Shown here: piece by piece, positions 1 through 6,337 of the stretch | Numbering within the stretch: the stretch's first letter is position 1 | Layout of the letters: each line of letters opens with the position of its first letter | Source: DASWRT01 sp036403035 | Lineage (GTDB): Bacteria; Pseudomonadota; Alphaproteobacteria; ATCC43930; CGMCC-115725 | Length of the DNA: 6,810 nucleotides | Reading direction: 5' to 3' | Assembly: GCA_036403035.1 (NCBI GenBank) | Contig: DASWRT010000349.1 | Span: forward strand, 1-6,810 | Made by a program: the position numbers and the translations under genes | Notes under the pieces: model-generated | Told to the model about the DNA's origin: nothing | Seen by the model: only the letters and a program-made list of their open reading frames with translations | The model's database searches: none

Positions 1-4
1 CGCG

Positions 5-31
5 GCGCGGCGAAGGGAAGCCCCGCCGTGC
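5..31 (+). terminator. Candidate stem-loop, possible terminator of an upstream gene
   Basis: Bases 5-12 pair with 24-31 (8 pairs, one G-U). After a two-base AA bulge, GGG 15-17 pairs with CCC 21-23 around an AAG loop. The stem is followed by ATTTCC, which is only a weak U-run. The position, ahead of the first gene and a possible promoter, suits the end of a gene lying left of the window. GC-rich DNA forms such hairpins by chance, so confidence is low. Confidence 0.3.
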
Positions 32-57
32 ATTTCCGTCCTGCCGCGCGGGCCGGC

Positions 58-86
58 TTGCGCCGCGCCGGCGCGGCGGCCAGAGT
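58..86 (+). promoter_or_regulatory. Weak sigma-70-type promoter candidate for the GST gene
   Basis: TTGCGC (58-63) and CAGAGT (81-86) are separated by 17 bases, resembling degenerate alphaproteobacterial -35 and -10 elements. Transcription would begin near base 93, about 28 bases ahead of the ATG at 121. The spacer is almost filled by a perfect 18-base GC-only palindrome at 61-78, which could be an operator or just a composition effect. Both hexamers match consensus poorly. Confidence 0.22.
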
Positions 87-120
87 GCCCGCCGGCAACG
101 CACCGCACATGAGGGCATCG

Positions 121-792
121 ATGGCGGACATCACGCTCGTAATCGGCAACAAGAACTATTCGTCCTGGTCGCTGCGCGCCTATCTGGCGCTCGCCCATGC
201 CGGCGTGCCGTTCGACGAGATCGTCATCCCGCTCAAGGAGTCGGGGACGCGCGCCACCATCCTCAAATACTCGCCGCCGGGAACCGTGCCGGTGCTGAAG
301 CACGGCGCAGTCACCGTCTGGGACAGCCTCGCCATCGCCGAGTATCTCGCCGACGCCTTCCCCGCCTCTCAGCTCCGGCCGGAAACCCTCGAAGCACGCG
401 CGCTCGCACGGTCGATCTGCGCCGAGATGCATTCCGGTTTCGCGGCGCTGCGGTCGGCGCTGCCGATGAACGTCCGCTCCTCCTTCCCGCACCGCAAGCC
501 GACGCAAGAGGCGCAGGCCGACATCAGCCGCATCGCCGCGATCTGGCGCGACTGCCGCAAGCGGTTCGGCGAGGCGGCAAGCGAAAGCAGCGACAGCCCG
601 TTCCTGTTCGGCCGCTTCACCGCCGCCGACGCGATGTACGCCCCGGTGGTCAGCCGCTTCCGCACCTACCGGATCGAGCTGGACGAGGTCTGCCGCACCT
701 ACGCCGACGCGGTCTGGGCCCTGCCCGCGATGCAGGCATGGGCCGCCGCCGCGGCGAACGAGCCGATGGTGATCGAGAGCTGCGAGTTCTGA
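121..792 (+). CDS. Glutathione S-transferase family protein
   Basis: A cytosolic glutathione S-transferase-like protein of 223 residues, the usual length for the family. The N-terminal thioredoxin-like domain spans about residues 4-80. It has NYSSWSLRA at 12-20, where the serines sit in the usual place of the catalytic residue. TVPVL at 55-59 carries the cis-proline, and DSLAIAEYL at 68-76 carries the Asp-Ser pair that binds the glutathione gamma-glutamyl group. The all-helical C-terminal domain (about 90-215) contains FTAADAMYAPV at 166-176, the N-capping-box region. The sequence style matches the GST_N_1/GST_C_3 subgroup common in proteobacteria; the substrate is unknown. The frame stays open upstream to ATGs at 28 and 109, but 121 is preferred because GAGGG lies 7 bases ahead of it and family homology begins right at MADITLVIGN. 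The next gene starts 86 bases on, behind its own possible promoter, so the gene may be monocistronic. Confidence 0.9.
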   Translation: MADITLVIGNKNYSSWSLRAYLALAHAGVPFDEIVIPLKESGTRATILKYSPPGTVPVLKHGAVTVWDSLAIAEYLADAFPASQLRPETLEARALARSICAEMHSGFAALRSALPMNVRSSFPHRKPTQEAQADISRIAAIWRDCRKRFGEAASESSDSPFLFGRFTAADAMYAPVVSRFRTYRIELDEVCRTYADAVWALPAMQAWAAAAANEPMVIESCEF

Positions 793-801
793 GCGGGGCG
801 G

Positions 802-830
802 CTGACGGTTTTCGCCAACCGTGCTATGAG
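802..830 (+). promoter_or_regulatory. Candidate sigma-70 promoter for the pheC-like gene
   Basis: CTGACG (802-807) resembles a -35 element. CTATGAG (824-830) resembles the alphaproteobacterial CTATAT-type -10, with a spacer of 16 or 17 bases depending on register. It lies 49 bases ahead of the ATG at 879, in the gap after the GST stop. The placement and spacing are good, but each hexamer has mismatches and no start site is known. Confidence 0.4.
805..822. repeat. Short perfect inverted repeat inside the promoter spacer
   Basis: ACGGTT (805-810) and AACCGT (817-822) form a perfect six-base inverted repeat separated by TTCGCC. It overlaps the candidate -35 end and most of the spacer ahead of the pheC-like gene. 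It could be a repressor operator or a weak RNA hairpin. There is no T-tract after it, so it is not a convincing terminator. The arms are short enough to arise by chance. Confidence 0.3.
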
Positions 831-878
831 GCGGGCACCCGCCGCGAAGGGCGGAGCCTGCGGGAGAGAAACGACGCC

Positions 879-1697
879 ATGGCGATGCTGCCGCGCCTTC
901 TTGTCCTCGGACTTCTTGCCGCCGTTGCGGCGCTGCCGGTCGACGGCGCCGCCCGCGCCGACGACGCGCCGGCCGCCGCGGCGACGCCGTCGTCCCGGCT
1001 CGACGCGATCCTCGGCAAAGGCGTGCTGCGGATCGGCACGACCGGCGACTACAAGCCCTTCAGCTATCTCAACCCCGAGACCAAGACGTTCGAGGGCATC
1101 GACATCGACATGGCGCGCTCGCTCGCCAAGGCGATGGGCGCCCAGCCGGAGTTCGTGCAGACGAGCTGGTCGGCGATGTCGGCCGACCTCGCCGCCGACA
1201 AGTTCGACATCGCCGTCGGCGGCGTCTCGATCAGCATGGAGCGGCAGAAGAAGGCGCTGTTCAGCGCGCCCTATCTGGTCGACGGCAAGGCGCCGATCGC
1301 CCGCTGCGCCGACAAGGCGAAGTACCTGACGCTCGCCGACATCGACCGGCCGGACGTCCGCGTCGTCGTCAACCCGGGCGGCACCAACGAGCGCTTCGCC
1401 AAGGAGCACCTGAAGCAGGCGGCGGTGACGGTCTACCCGGACAACGTCACGATCTTCGACCAGATCGCCGAGAACAAGGCCGACGTCATGATCACCGACG
1501 CGATCGAGACGGTGCTGCAGCAGAAGCTGCACCCCTCCGCGCTCTGCGCCGTGCGGCCGGAAGACCCCTTCAATTTCTCCGAGAAAGCCTATCTTCTGCC
1601 GCGCGATTTCGTCCTGAAGGCGTTCGTCGATCAATGGCTGCATCTGGCGGTCGCGACGAAGGAATATCAGGGGATCTACGACAAGTGGCTGAAATAG
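879..1697 (+). CDS. pheC: Periplasmic cyclohexadienyl dehydratase-like protein (solute-binding-protein fold)
   Basis: A 272-residue secreted protein of the type 2 periplasmic binding fold (SBP_bac_3). Residues 1-27 form a signal peptide: a hydrophobic core LLVLGLLAAVAAL and probable cleavage after A-R-A 27. The mature part closely follows Pseudomonas aeruginosa PheC as I recall it: TTGDYKPFSY at 54-63, VNPGGTNE at 164-171, PDNVTIF at 187-193, TDAIE at 206-210, and a shared EKAYLLPRD stretch at 235-243. PheC dehydrates and decarboxylates prephenate to phenylpyruvate, and arogenate to phenylalanine, in the periplasm. The catalytic residues I recall for it (W60, K100, E173, mature numbering) align with W97, K137 and E210 here, which argues for an enzyme rather than an amino-acid binding protein. 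No ABC permease or ATPase gene adjoins. ATG 879 is chosen over upstream in-frame starts because it begins a proper signal peptide and follows GGGAGAG at 862-868; ATG 885 is also possible. Activity is inferred from sequence only. Confidence 0.85.
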   Translation: MAMLPRLLVLGLLAAVAALPVDGAARADDAPAAAATPSSRLDAILGKGVLRIGTTGDYKPFSYLNPETKTFEGIDIDMARSLAKAMGAQPEFVQTSWSAMSADLAADKFDIAVGGVSISMERQKKALFSAPYLVDGKAPIARCADKAKYLTLADIDRPDVRVVVNPGGTNERFAKEHLKQAAVTVYPDNVTIFDQIAENKADVMITDAIETVLQQKLHPSALCAVRPEDPFNFSEKAYLLPRDFVLKAFVDQWLHLAVATKEYQGIYDKWLK

Positions 1698-1757
1698 CCC
1701 GCCGGCGCCGGCATCCCGAACAGCAGCAGCGCATATCGTGAACGAGGAAGAAGAAAC
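1698..1757 (+). promoter_or_regulatory. Gap ahead of aceB with strong Shine-Dalgarno site
   Basis: The 60-base gap contains a self-complementary 12-mer, GCCGGCGCCGGC (1701-1712), without a T-tract, so it is not a clear terminator. A strong Shine-Dalgarno, GAGGAAG at 1744-1750, lies 7 bases ahead of the ATG at 1758. No convincing -35/-10 pair was seen, so aceB may be read partly from the pheC promoter. The pheC stop at 1695 is in frame with aceB and no ATG, GTG or TTG intervenes, which fixes 1758 as the first possible start. Confidence 0.5.
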
Positions 1758-3356
1758 ATGCCGAACCTGACGCTCCCCTCCGGCGTCGAAATCCGCGCCC
1801 CGATCAATCCCGGCTACGAGACGGTCCTGACGCCGGAGGCGCTCGCCTTCGTCGCGGAGCTGGAGCGGAAATTCGGGGCCGAGCGCCGCCGGCTGCTCGA
1901 TGCGCGCCGCGCCGTGCAGGAGAAGCTCGACCAGGGCTGGAAGCCGGATTTCCTCGCCGAGACCAAGGCGGTGCGCGACAGCGACTGGACGGTGGCGCCG
2001 CTGCCGCAGGACATCCTCGACCGCCGCGTCGAGATCACCGGCCCGGTCGACCGCAAGATGATCATCAACGCGCTCAATTGCGGCGCCAGCGTCTTCATGG
2101 CCGATTTCGAGGACGCGAGCACGCCGACCTGGGCGAACCTGATCGAGGGTCAGGCCAATCTGCGGGACGCGATCGCCGGCACGATCGCGTTCGACGACCC
2201 GTCGAGCCGCAAGCATTACAAGCTCAACGACAAGACCGCCGTGCTGTTCGTCCGGCCGCGCGGCTGGCACCTGCCCGAGGCGCACGTGCTGGTCGACGGC
2301 GAGCCGATGTCCGGCAGCCTGTTCGATTTCGGGCTCTACTTCTTCCACAACGCGAAGGCGCTGCTGGCGAAGGGCTCCGGCCCCTACTTCTACCTGCCGA
2401 AGATGGAGAGCCACCGCGAGGCGCGGCTGTGGAACGAGGTCTTCGTCCACGCCCAGCAGAAGCTCGGCCTGCCGAAGGGCACGATCAAAGCCACCGTGCT
2501 GATCGAGACGATCCTCGCCGCCTTCGAGATGGACGAGATCCTGTACGAGCTGCGGGACCACTCGGCCGGGCTCAATTGCGGGCGCTGGGACTATATCTAC
2601 AGCTTCATCAAGAAGTTCGCGAACGACCCGGCGGCAGTGCTGCCGGATCGCGCGCAGGTCACGATGACCGTGCATTTCCTCCAGAGCTACGTGCGGCTGC
2701 TGATCAAGACCTGCCACCGCCGCAACGTGCACGCGATGGGCGGCATGGCGGCGCAGATCCCGATCCGCAACGACGCCGCGGCGAACGAGGCGGCGATGGC
2801 GAAGGTGCGCGCCGACAAGGAGCGCGAGGTGAACGAGGGCCACGACGGCACCTGGGTGGCGCATCCGGGGCTCGTGCCGCTCGCCAAGGAGATCTTCGAC
2901 AAGGGCATGCCCGAGGCGAACCAGATCGCGCGCAAGCGGCAGGACGTGAGCATTACCGCCGCTGACCTGCTCGCGGTACCGAAAGGCACGATCACAGAAG
3001 GCGGCCTGCGCTCGAACGTCAATGTCGGGCTCGGCTACATCGAGTCCTGGCTGCGCGGGCTGGGGTGCGTGCCGCTCTACAACCTGATGGAAGATGCGGC
3101 GACCGCCGAGATCAGCCGCAGCCAGATCTGGCAATGGAAGCACCACCACGCCCGCCTCGACGACGGGCGCGCGGTCGACGGTGCGCTCTGCCGCAAGGTG
3201 CTGGACGAGGAGGTGGCGAAGCTGAAGCAGTCGGCGCCGGCCGGCAACCGCTTCGACGACGCGGCGGATCTGTTCCGCCGGATGGTCGACTCCCCGGCCT
3301 TCGTCGAGTTCCTGACGCTGCCGGCTTACGAGACGCTCGTCGCCGAGGGAGCGTGA
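1758..3356 (+). CDS. aceB: Malate synthase A (class A, glyoxylate shunt)
   Basis: Malate synthase condenses glyoxylate with acetyl-CoA to give malate and CoA in the cytoplasm, as the second step of the glyoxylate shunt. The 532 residues match full-length class A enzymes of about 530-550 residues. MADFEDA is at 114-120 and RPRGWHL at 166-172, the region of the active-site arginine. LIETI at 248-252 carries E250, and the family signature RDHSAGLNCGRWDYI spans 266-280 with D278. The E250-D278 spacing of 28 equals that of the Mg2+ ligands E427/D455 in malate synthase G. HAMGGMAAQIPI lies at 325-336, and EDAATAEISR at 445-454 contains the probable catalytic base D446. The residue after the signature is Y281, where Escherichia coli AceB has Phe; this is a mild variation. 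No isocitrate lyase gene is present in the window. The Nudix gene begins 7 bases after the stop, so co-transcription is likely. Confidence 0.97.
   Translation: MPNLTLPSGVEIRAPINPGYETVLTPEALAFVAELERKFGAERRRLLDARRAVQEKLDQGWKPDFLAETKAVRDSDWTVAPLPQDILDRRVEITGPVDRKMIINALNCGASVFMADFEDASTPTWANLIEGQANLRDAIAGTIAFDDPSSRKHYKLNDKTAVLFVRPRGWHLPEAHVLVDGEPMSGSLFDFGLYFFHNAKALLAKGSGPYFYLPKMESHREARLWNEVFVHAQQKLGLPKGTIKATVLIETILAAFEMDEILYELRDHSAGLNCGRWDYIYSFIKKFANDPAAVLPDRAQVTMTVHFLQSYVRLLIKTCHRRNVHAMGGMAAQIPIRNDAAANEAAMAKVRADKEREVNEGHDGTWVAHPGLVPLAKEIFDKGMPEANQIARKRQDVSITAADLLAVPKGTITEGGLRSNVNVGLGYIESWLRGLGCVPLYNLMEDAATAEISRSQIWQWKHHHARLDDGRAVDGALCRKVLDEEVAKLKQSAPAGNRFDDAADLFRRMVDSPAFVEFLTLPAYETLVAEGA
3345..3351 (+). 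promoter_or_regulatory. Shine-Dalgarno for the Nudix gene inside the aceB 3' end
   Basis: GAGGGAG sits within the last codons of aceB and ends 12 bases before the ATG at 3364. The spacing is longer than the usual 5-9 bases. The site inside the upstream reading frame and the 7-base intergenic gap suggest that translation of the Nudix gene depends partly on ribosomes finishing aceB. Confidence 0.4.
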
Positions 3357-3363
3357 CCGGCCG

Positions 3364-4209
3364 ATGACGACGCCGACGCAGCCGCCGCCATCGAAAACCG
3401 TCGCGACGCCGCGGCCCGCCGCGACCATCCTACTGCTGCGCGGAGCCGCCGGCGGCGGCGGCGTCGAGGTCTTCATGGTGGTCCGGCACCGCGAGATCGA
3501 CTTCGCCTCCGGCGCGCTCGTCTTTCCGGGCGGCCGCGTCGAGGAAGGCGACTTCGCGGTCGCCGCCCGGCGCGATCTCTGCACCGGGCTCGAAGGGCTG
3601 GACCCGGCCGCGGCGGCGTTCCGCGTCGCGGCGATCCGCGAGACCTTCGAGGAGTGCGGCATCCTGCTCGCCCGGCCGCAGGACGCGGGACCGGGCGGCC
3701 CGCTCGTCTCGGCCGAGCGGCTGCTCGCGATCGACGCGGGGAGCCGGAAGGCGCTCTGCCGCAACGAGCTCGCCTTCGCCGACCTGCTCGCCGCGGAGCG
3801 GCTGACGCTGGCGGCCGACCGGCTGGCGCACTACGCGCACTGGATCACCCCGACGCTCCGCCCGAAGCGCTACGACACGCATTTCTTCCTCGCCGAGGCG
3901 CCGCCCGATCAGGTCGGCGTGCATGACGGGTGGGAGTCGGTCGATTCGATGTGGATCGATCCGCGCCGCGCGCTCGACGAGACGGCGGCCGGGCGCTTCA
4001 CCCTGGTCTTCGCGACGCGGCTCAACCTGGAGCGGCTCGCGCTCGCCGGAAGCGTCGCCGCCGCCCTCGCCCAAGCGCAGAGTCAGCCGATCGTCACCGT
4101 CGTCCCGGAGGAGATCGTGACCGAGACCGGCGGCCGCATCATGCGCATCCCCGCCGAGGCCGGCTACGGCGGCAGCGAGTTCGACGCGATCGACCCGCCG
4201 GCGATGTGA
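3364..4209 (+). CDS. Nudix hydrolase, NUDT19-like with expanded Nudix box
   Basis: A 281-residue Nudix superfamily protein, expected to cleave a nucleoside diphosphate linked to another moiety, X. The fold starts with ATILLLRG at 20-27 and VFMVVRHRE at 36-44. VFPGGRVEEGD at 53-63 is the start of the Nudix box. Its catalytic half, RETFEECGI, appears only at 92-100, with metal-binding E93, E96 and E97. The canonical G-to-R distance is 14 residues; here it is 35, so about 21 residues are inserted. Such an insertion, followed by HWITP at 159-163 and RYDTHFF at 169-175, is typical of the NUDT19/RP2p-like group. Mammalian members of that group cleave CoA and acyl-CoA to phosphopantetheine compounds and 3',5'-ADP. 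Substrate specificity here is inferred. I did not identify a clear CoA-specific signature, so another nucleotide substrate is possible. The gene lies 7 bases after aceB and probably shares its transcript. Confidence 0.9.
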   Translation: MTTPTQPPPSKTVATPRPAATILLLRGAAGGGGVEVFMVVRHREIDFASGALVFPGGRVEEGDFAVAARRDLCTGLEGLDPAAAAFRVAAIRETFEECGILLARPQDAGPGGPLVSAERLLAIDAGSRKALCRNELAFADLLAAERLTLAADRLAHYAHWITPTLRPKRYDTHFFLAEAPPDQVGVHDGWESVDSMWIDPRRALDETAAGRFTLVFATRLNLERLALAGSVAAALAQAQSQPIVTVVPEEIVTETGGRIMRIPAEAGYGGSEFDAIDPPAM

Positions 4210-4212
4210 GGC

Positions 4213-4232
4213 GTTCCGCGCGGGAGCGGAGC
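4213..4232 (+). terminator. Hairpin just after the Nudix stop codon
   Basis: GTTCCGC (4213-4219) pairs with GCGGAGC (4226-4232), seven pairs with one G-U, around a six-base loop, GCGGGA. It starts three bases after the stop codon, a natural place for a transcript 3' end. No T-run follows (AGCCGTCACC), so a classical rho-independent terminator is doubtful; it may only stabilise the 3' end. Confidence 0.25.
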
Positions 4233-4293
4233 AGCCGTCACCGCACGCAACCTGTGCCACGAAGCAGGCGTTCTCGTCAGGCCGCAGCGCCTG

Positions 4294-4298
4294 AAGGA
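4294..4298 (+). promoter_or_regulatory. Shine-Dalgarno fixing the AI-2E permease start
   Basis: AAGGA lies 5 bases ahead of ATG 4304. An in-frame TGA at 4292-4294 overlaps it, so no upstream start is possible in this frame and 4304 is the first start codon. In the 94-base gap 4210-4303 I saw the hairpin after the Nudix gene but no convincing promoter elements. Confidence 0.5.
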
Positions 4299-4303
4299 CG
4301 CCC

Positions 4304-6337
4304 ATGCCCAATCCCGCCGCGCCGATAACCGCTCTGCCGCGCGCTCAAGTGCCCGCGGCCGGACGGCCGTTCTCGGCTCCCGAGACGTTGATCATCGGCG
4401 CCTTGGTGGTCGCCGCGCTGTATGTCGGGCGCGAAGTCTTCGTGCCGCTGGCTCTGGCGACGCTGCTCGGCTTCGTTCTCGCCCCGCTCGTCCGCCTGCT
4501 CCGGCGCTTCCGGCTCGGGCGCGTTTCGTCGGTCCTCGTCGCCGTCGTGCTCGCCTTCGCCGTGATCGGCGGCCTCGGCGCGGTGATCGGCTCTCAGGTC
4601 GCGCATCTCGCCGGCAACTTGCCGGAGTACCAGGCGACGATCGCGCGGAAGCTCAGCGCCTTGCGCGGCAGCGCGACCGAGGGCGGCATCGTCGAGCACG
4701 CCTCGTCGCTGCTGAAGAATTTCGGCGACGAGGTGAAGAAGACGGGCGAGCCGGCGGCTCCCGCCGCCCCGGCCCCAGCCGCCGCGCCGGGCGCGCACAT
4801 ATCCCCGCCGCAGGCGCAACCGGAGCCGCAGAAGCCGATCCCGGTCGAGATCCAGGAGCCGCCGCCGACGCCGCTGCAGGTCGTCCAGAGCCTGATCGCG
4901 CCGCTGCTGTCGCCCCTCGCGACCACCGGCGTCGTGATCATCTTCCTCATCTTCATCCTGTTGCAGCGCGAGGATTTGCGGGACCGCTTCATCCGTCTCG
5001 CCGGGTCGCACGATCTGCAGCGCACGACGACGGCGCTCGACGACGCCGCCGCGCGGCTCAGCCGCTACTTCCTGATGCAGAGCGCGATCAACGCCTGCTT
5101 CGGTGTAATCGTCGGCGGCGGCCTCTGGCTGATCGGCGTGCCGAACCCGGCGCTCTGGGGAATCCTCGGCGCGCTGCTGCGCTTCGTCCCGTATGTCGGC
5201 GCGCCTATCGCGGCGATATTTCCGGCGGCGCTCGCCATCGCCGTCGATCCGGGCTGGTCGATGCTGCTCTGGACCGCGGTGCTGTTCCTCGTTACCGAAC
5301 TGGTGATGGGCCAAGTCGTCGAGCCGCTGCTCTACGGGCACAGCACCGGCCTTTCAGCGGTCGCGGTCGTCGTGTCGGCCGCGTTCTGGACATGGCTCTG
5401 GGGCCCGATCGGCCTGCTCCTCTCGACGCCGCTGACGGTCTGTCTGGTCGTATTGGGGCGCCACGTCGAGCATCTGCAATTCCTCGACGTGATGCTCGGC
5501 GACCGCCCGGCCCTGGCGCCGGAAGAGAGCTTCTACCAGCGCGTCCTGGCCGGCGATTCCGACGAGGTGGCCGAACAGGCCGAAGCCTTCCTCGCGACGA
5601 ATTCGCTGACGGCCTATTACGACGAGGTGGCGCGCAAGGGGCTGGCGCTGGCGCAGCTCGACGCCAGCCGGGAAGCGCTGGACGAGGAGCGCCGCCAGCG
5701 GATCAAGGAAACCATCGACGAAGTCATCGACGATCTTTCCGATCACGAGGACGTCCTGCCGGCACCCAAGCGCGCCGCCGCCGCCGATGACGACGACGGC
5801 GCAGCGGCCGCGCCCACACCGCCGCCGCCGGTGCTGCGCTCCGAAGAGCTTGCTCCGGAGTGGCGCGGCGAGCCGGTGCTCTGCATCGCCGGGCGCGGAA
5901 CGCTCGACCTCGCCGCCGCCGCGATGCTGGCGCAGCTTCTGGAGAAGCACGGGATCGGCGCCCGCACCCTGCCGACGCAGGCCGTCTCGGCATCGAACCT
6001 GCCCCTCCTCGACACCACCGGCGTCCGGATGATCTGCCTGTCGTATCTCGACGCCGGGTCGTTCACGCACGCCCGCTTCCTCGCCCGGCGCCTGCGCCGC
6101 CGGCTGCCGTCCGTTCCCATCGTGGTCGGGCTCCTGACGCTCGCCGCCCAGGATGAAGGCGGACCGGCCAAGGCGCTGACGGCGACCGGCGCCGATCACA
6201 TCGCCGCCTCGTTCCGAGAGGCGGTCGAGCACGTCCTTCACGCCGCGCAGGACGCCGCCCCCGGCAAGCCCGCGGCGCAGTCCCAGCAGGAGCCGAGTGC
6301 GCCGGCTGCGGCCGATCCGAAGGTGATTGCGGTCTGA
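4304..6337 (+). CDS. AI-2E family (PerM/TqsA-like) permease with soluble C-terminal extension
   Basis: An inner-membrane protein of 677 residues; typical AI-2E family members have about 350-400. The permease part spans about 25-390. Two hydrophobic segments lie at 27-43 and 44-62 and a third at about 74-98. A large extramembrane region at 100-200 contains a Pro/Ala-rich insert (148-190). Further segments lie at about 203-220, 260-280, 284-314, 319-338 and 350-385. The family's hallmark membrane part is present in NPALWGILGALLRFVPYVGA at 281-300, GQVVEPLLYG at 336-345 and WGPIGLLLSTPL at 366-377. After the last segment comes a charged helical stretch (about 400-485), a low-complexity Ala/Asp/Pro linker (about 490-510) and an alpha/beta domain (about 523-648). 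An Ala/Pro/Gln-rich tail follows. Family members export autoinducer-2 or act as Na+/H+ antiporters, and many have no known substrate, so no transport role is assigned. The fusion looks genuine, because the frame is continuous and codon use is uniform. Confidence 0.9.
   Translation: MPNPAAPITALPRAQVPAAGRPFSAPETLIIGALVVAALYVGREVFVPLALATLLGFVLAPLVRLLRRFRLGRVSSVLVAVVLAFAVIGGLGAVIGSQVAHLAGNLPEYQATIARKLSALRGSATEGGIVEHASSLLKNFGDEVKKTGEPAAPAAPAPAAAPGAHISPPQAQPEPQKPIPVEIQEPPPTPLQVVQSLIAPLLSPLATTGVVIIFLIFILLQREDLRDRFIRLAGSHDLQRTTTALDDAAARLSRYFLMQSAINACFGVIVGGGLWLIGVPNPALWGILGALLRFVPYVGAPIAAIFPAALAIAVDPGWSMLLWTAVLFLVTELVMGQVVEPLLYGHSTGLSAVAVVVSAAFWTWLWGPIGLLLSTPLTVCLVVLGRHVEHLQFLDVMLGDRPALAPEESFYQRVLAGDSDEVAEQAEAFLATNSLTAYYDEVARKGLALAQLDASREALDEERRQRIKETIDEVIDDLSDHEDVLPAPKRAAAADDDDGAAAAPTPPPPVLRSEELAPEWRGEPVLCIAGRGTLDLAAAAMLAQLLEKHGIGARTLPTQAVSASNLPLLDTTGVRMICLSYLDAGSFTHARFLARRLRRRLPSVPIVVGLLTLAAQDEGGPAKALTATGADHIAASFREAVEHVLHAAQDAAPGKPAAQSQQEPSAPAAADPKVIAV

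Noticed and set aside
28..120. A longer GST protein starting at base 28, adding 31 residues.
   Set aside because: The extra residues are Arg/Ala-rich with no homology-like pattern, and a good ribosome site sits directly before ATG 121, where the thioredoxin fold begins.
1701..1712. GCCGGCGCCGGC after the pheC stop as a terminator.
   Set aside because: It is a loopless palindrome without a following T-run, which does not make a standard rho-independent terminator.
699..3764. A 1021-codon open frame on the minus strand, antisense to pheC, aceB and part of the Nudix gene.
   Set aside because: It is in exact antisense codon register with pheC and aceB, so it stays open simply because TTA, CTA and TCA codons are avoided in this GC-rich genome. 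Its product is Arg/Val/Asp-rich with no recognisable domain, and the sense-strand genes are unmistakable.
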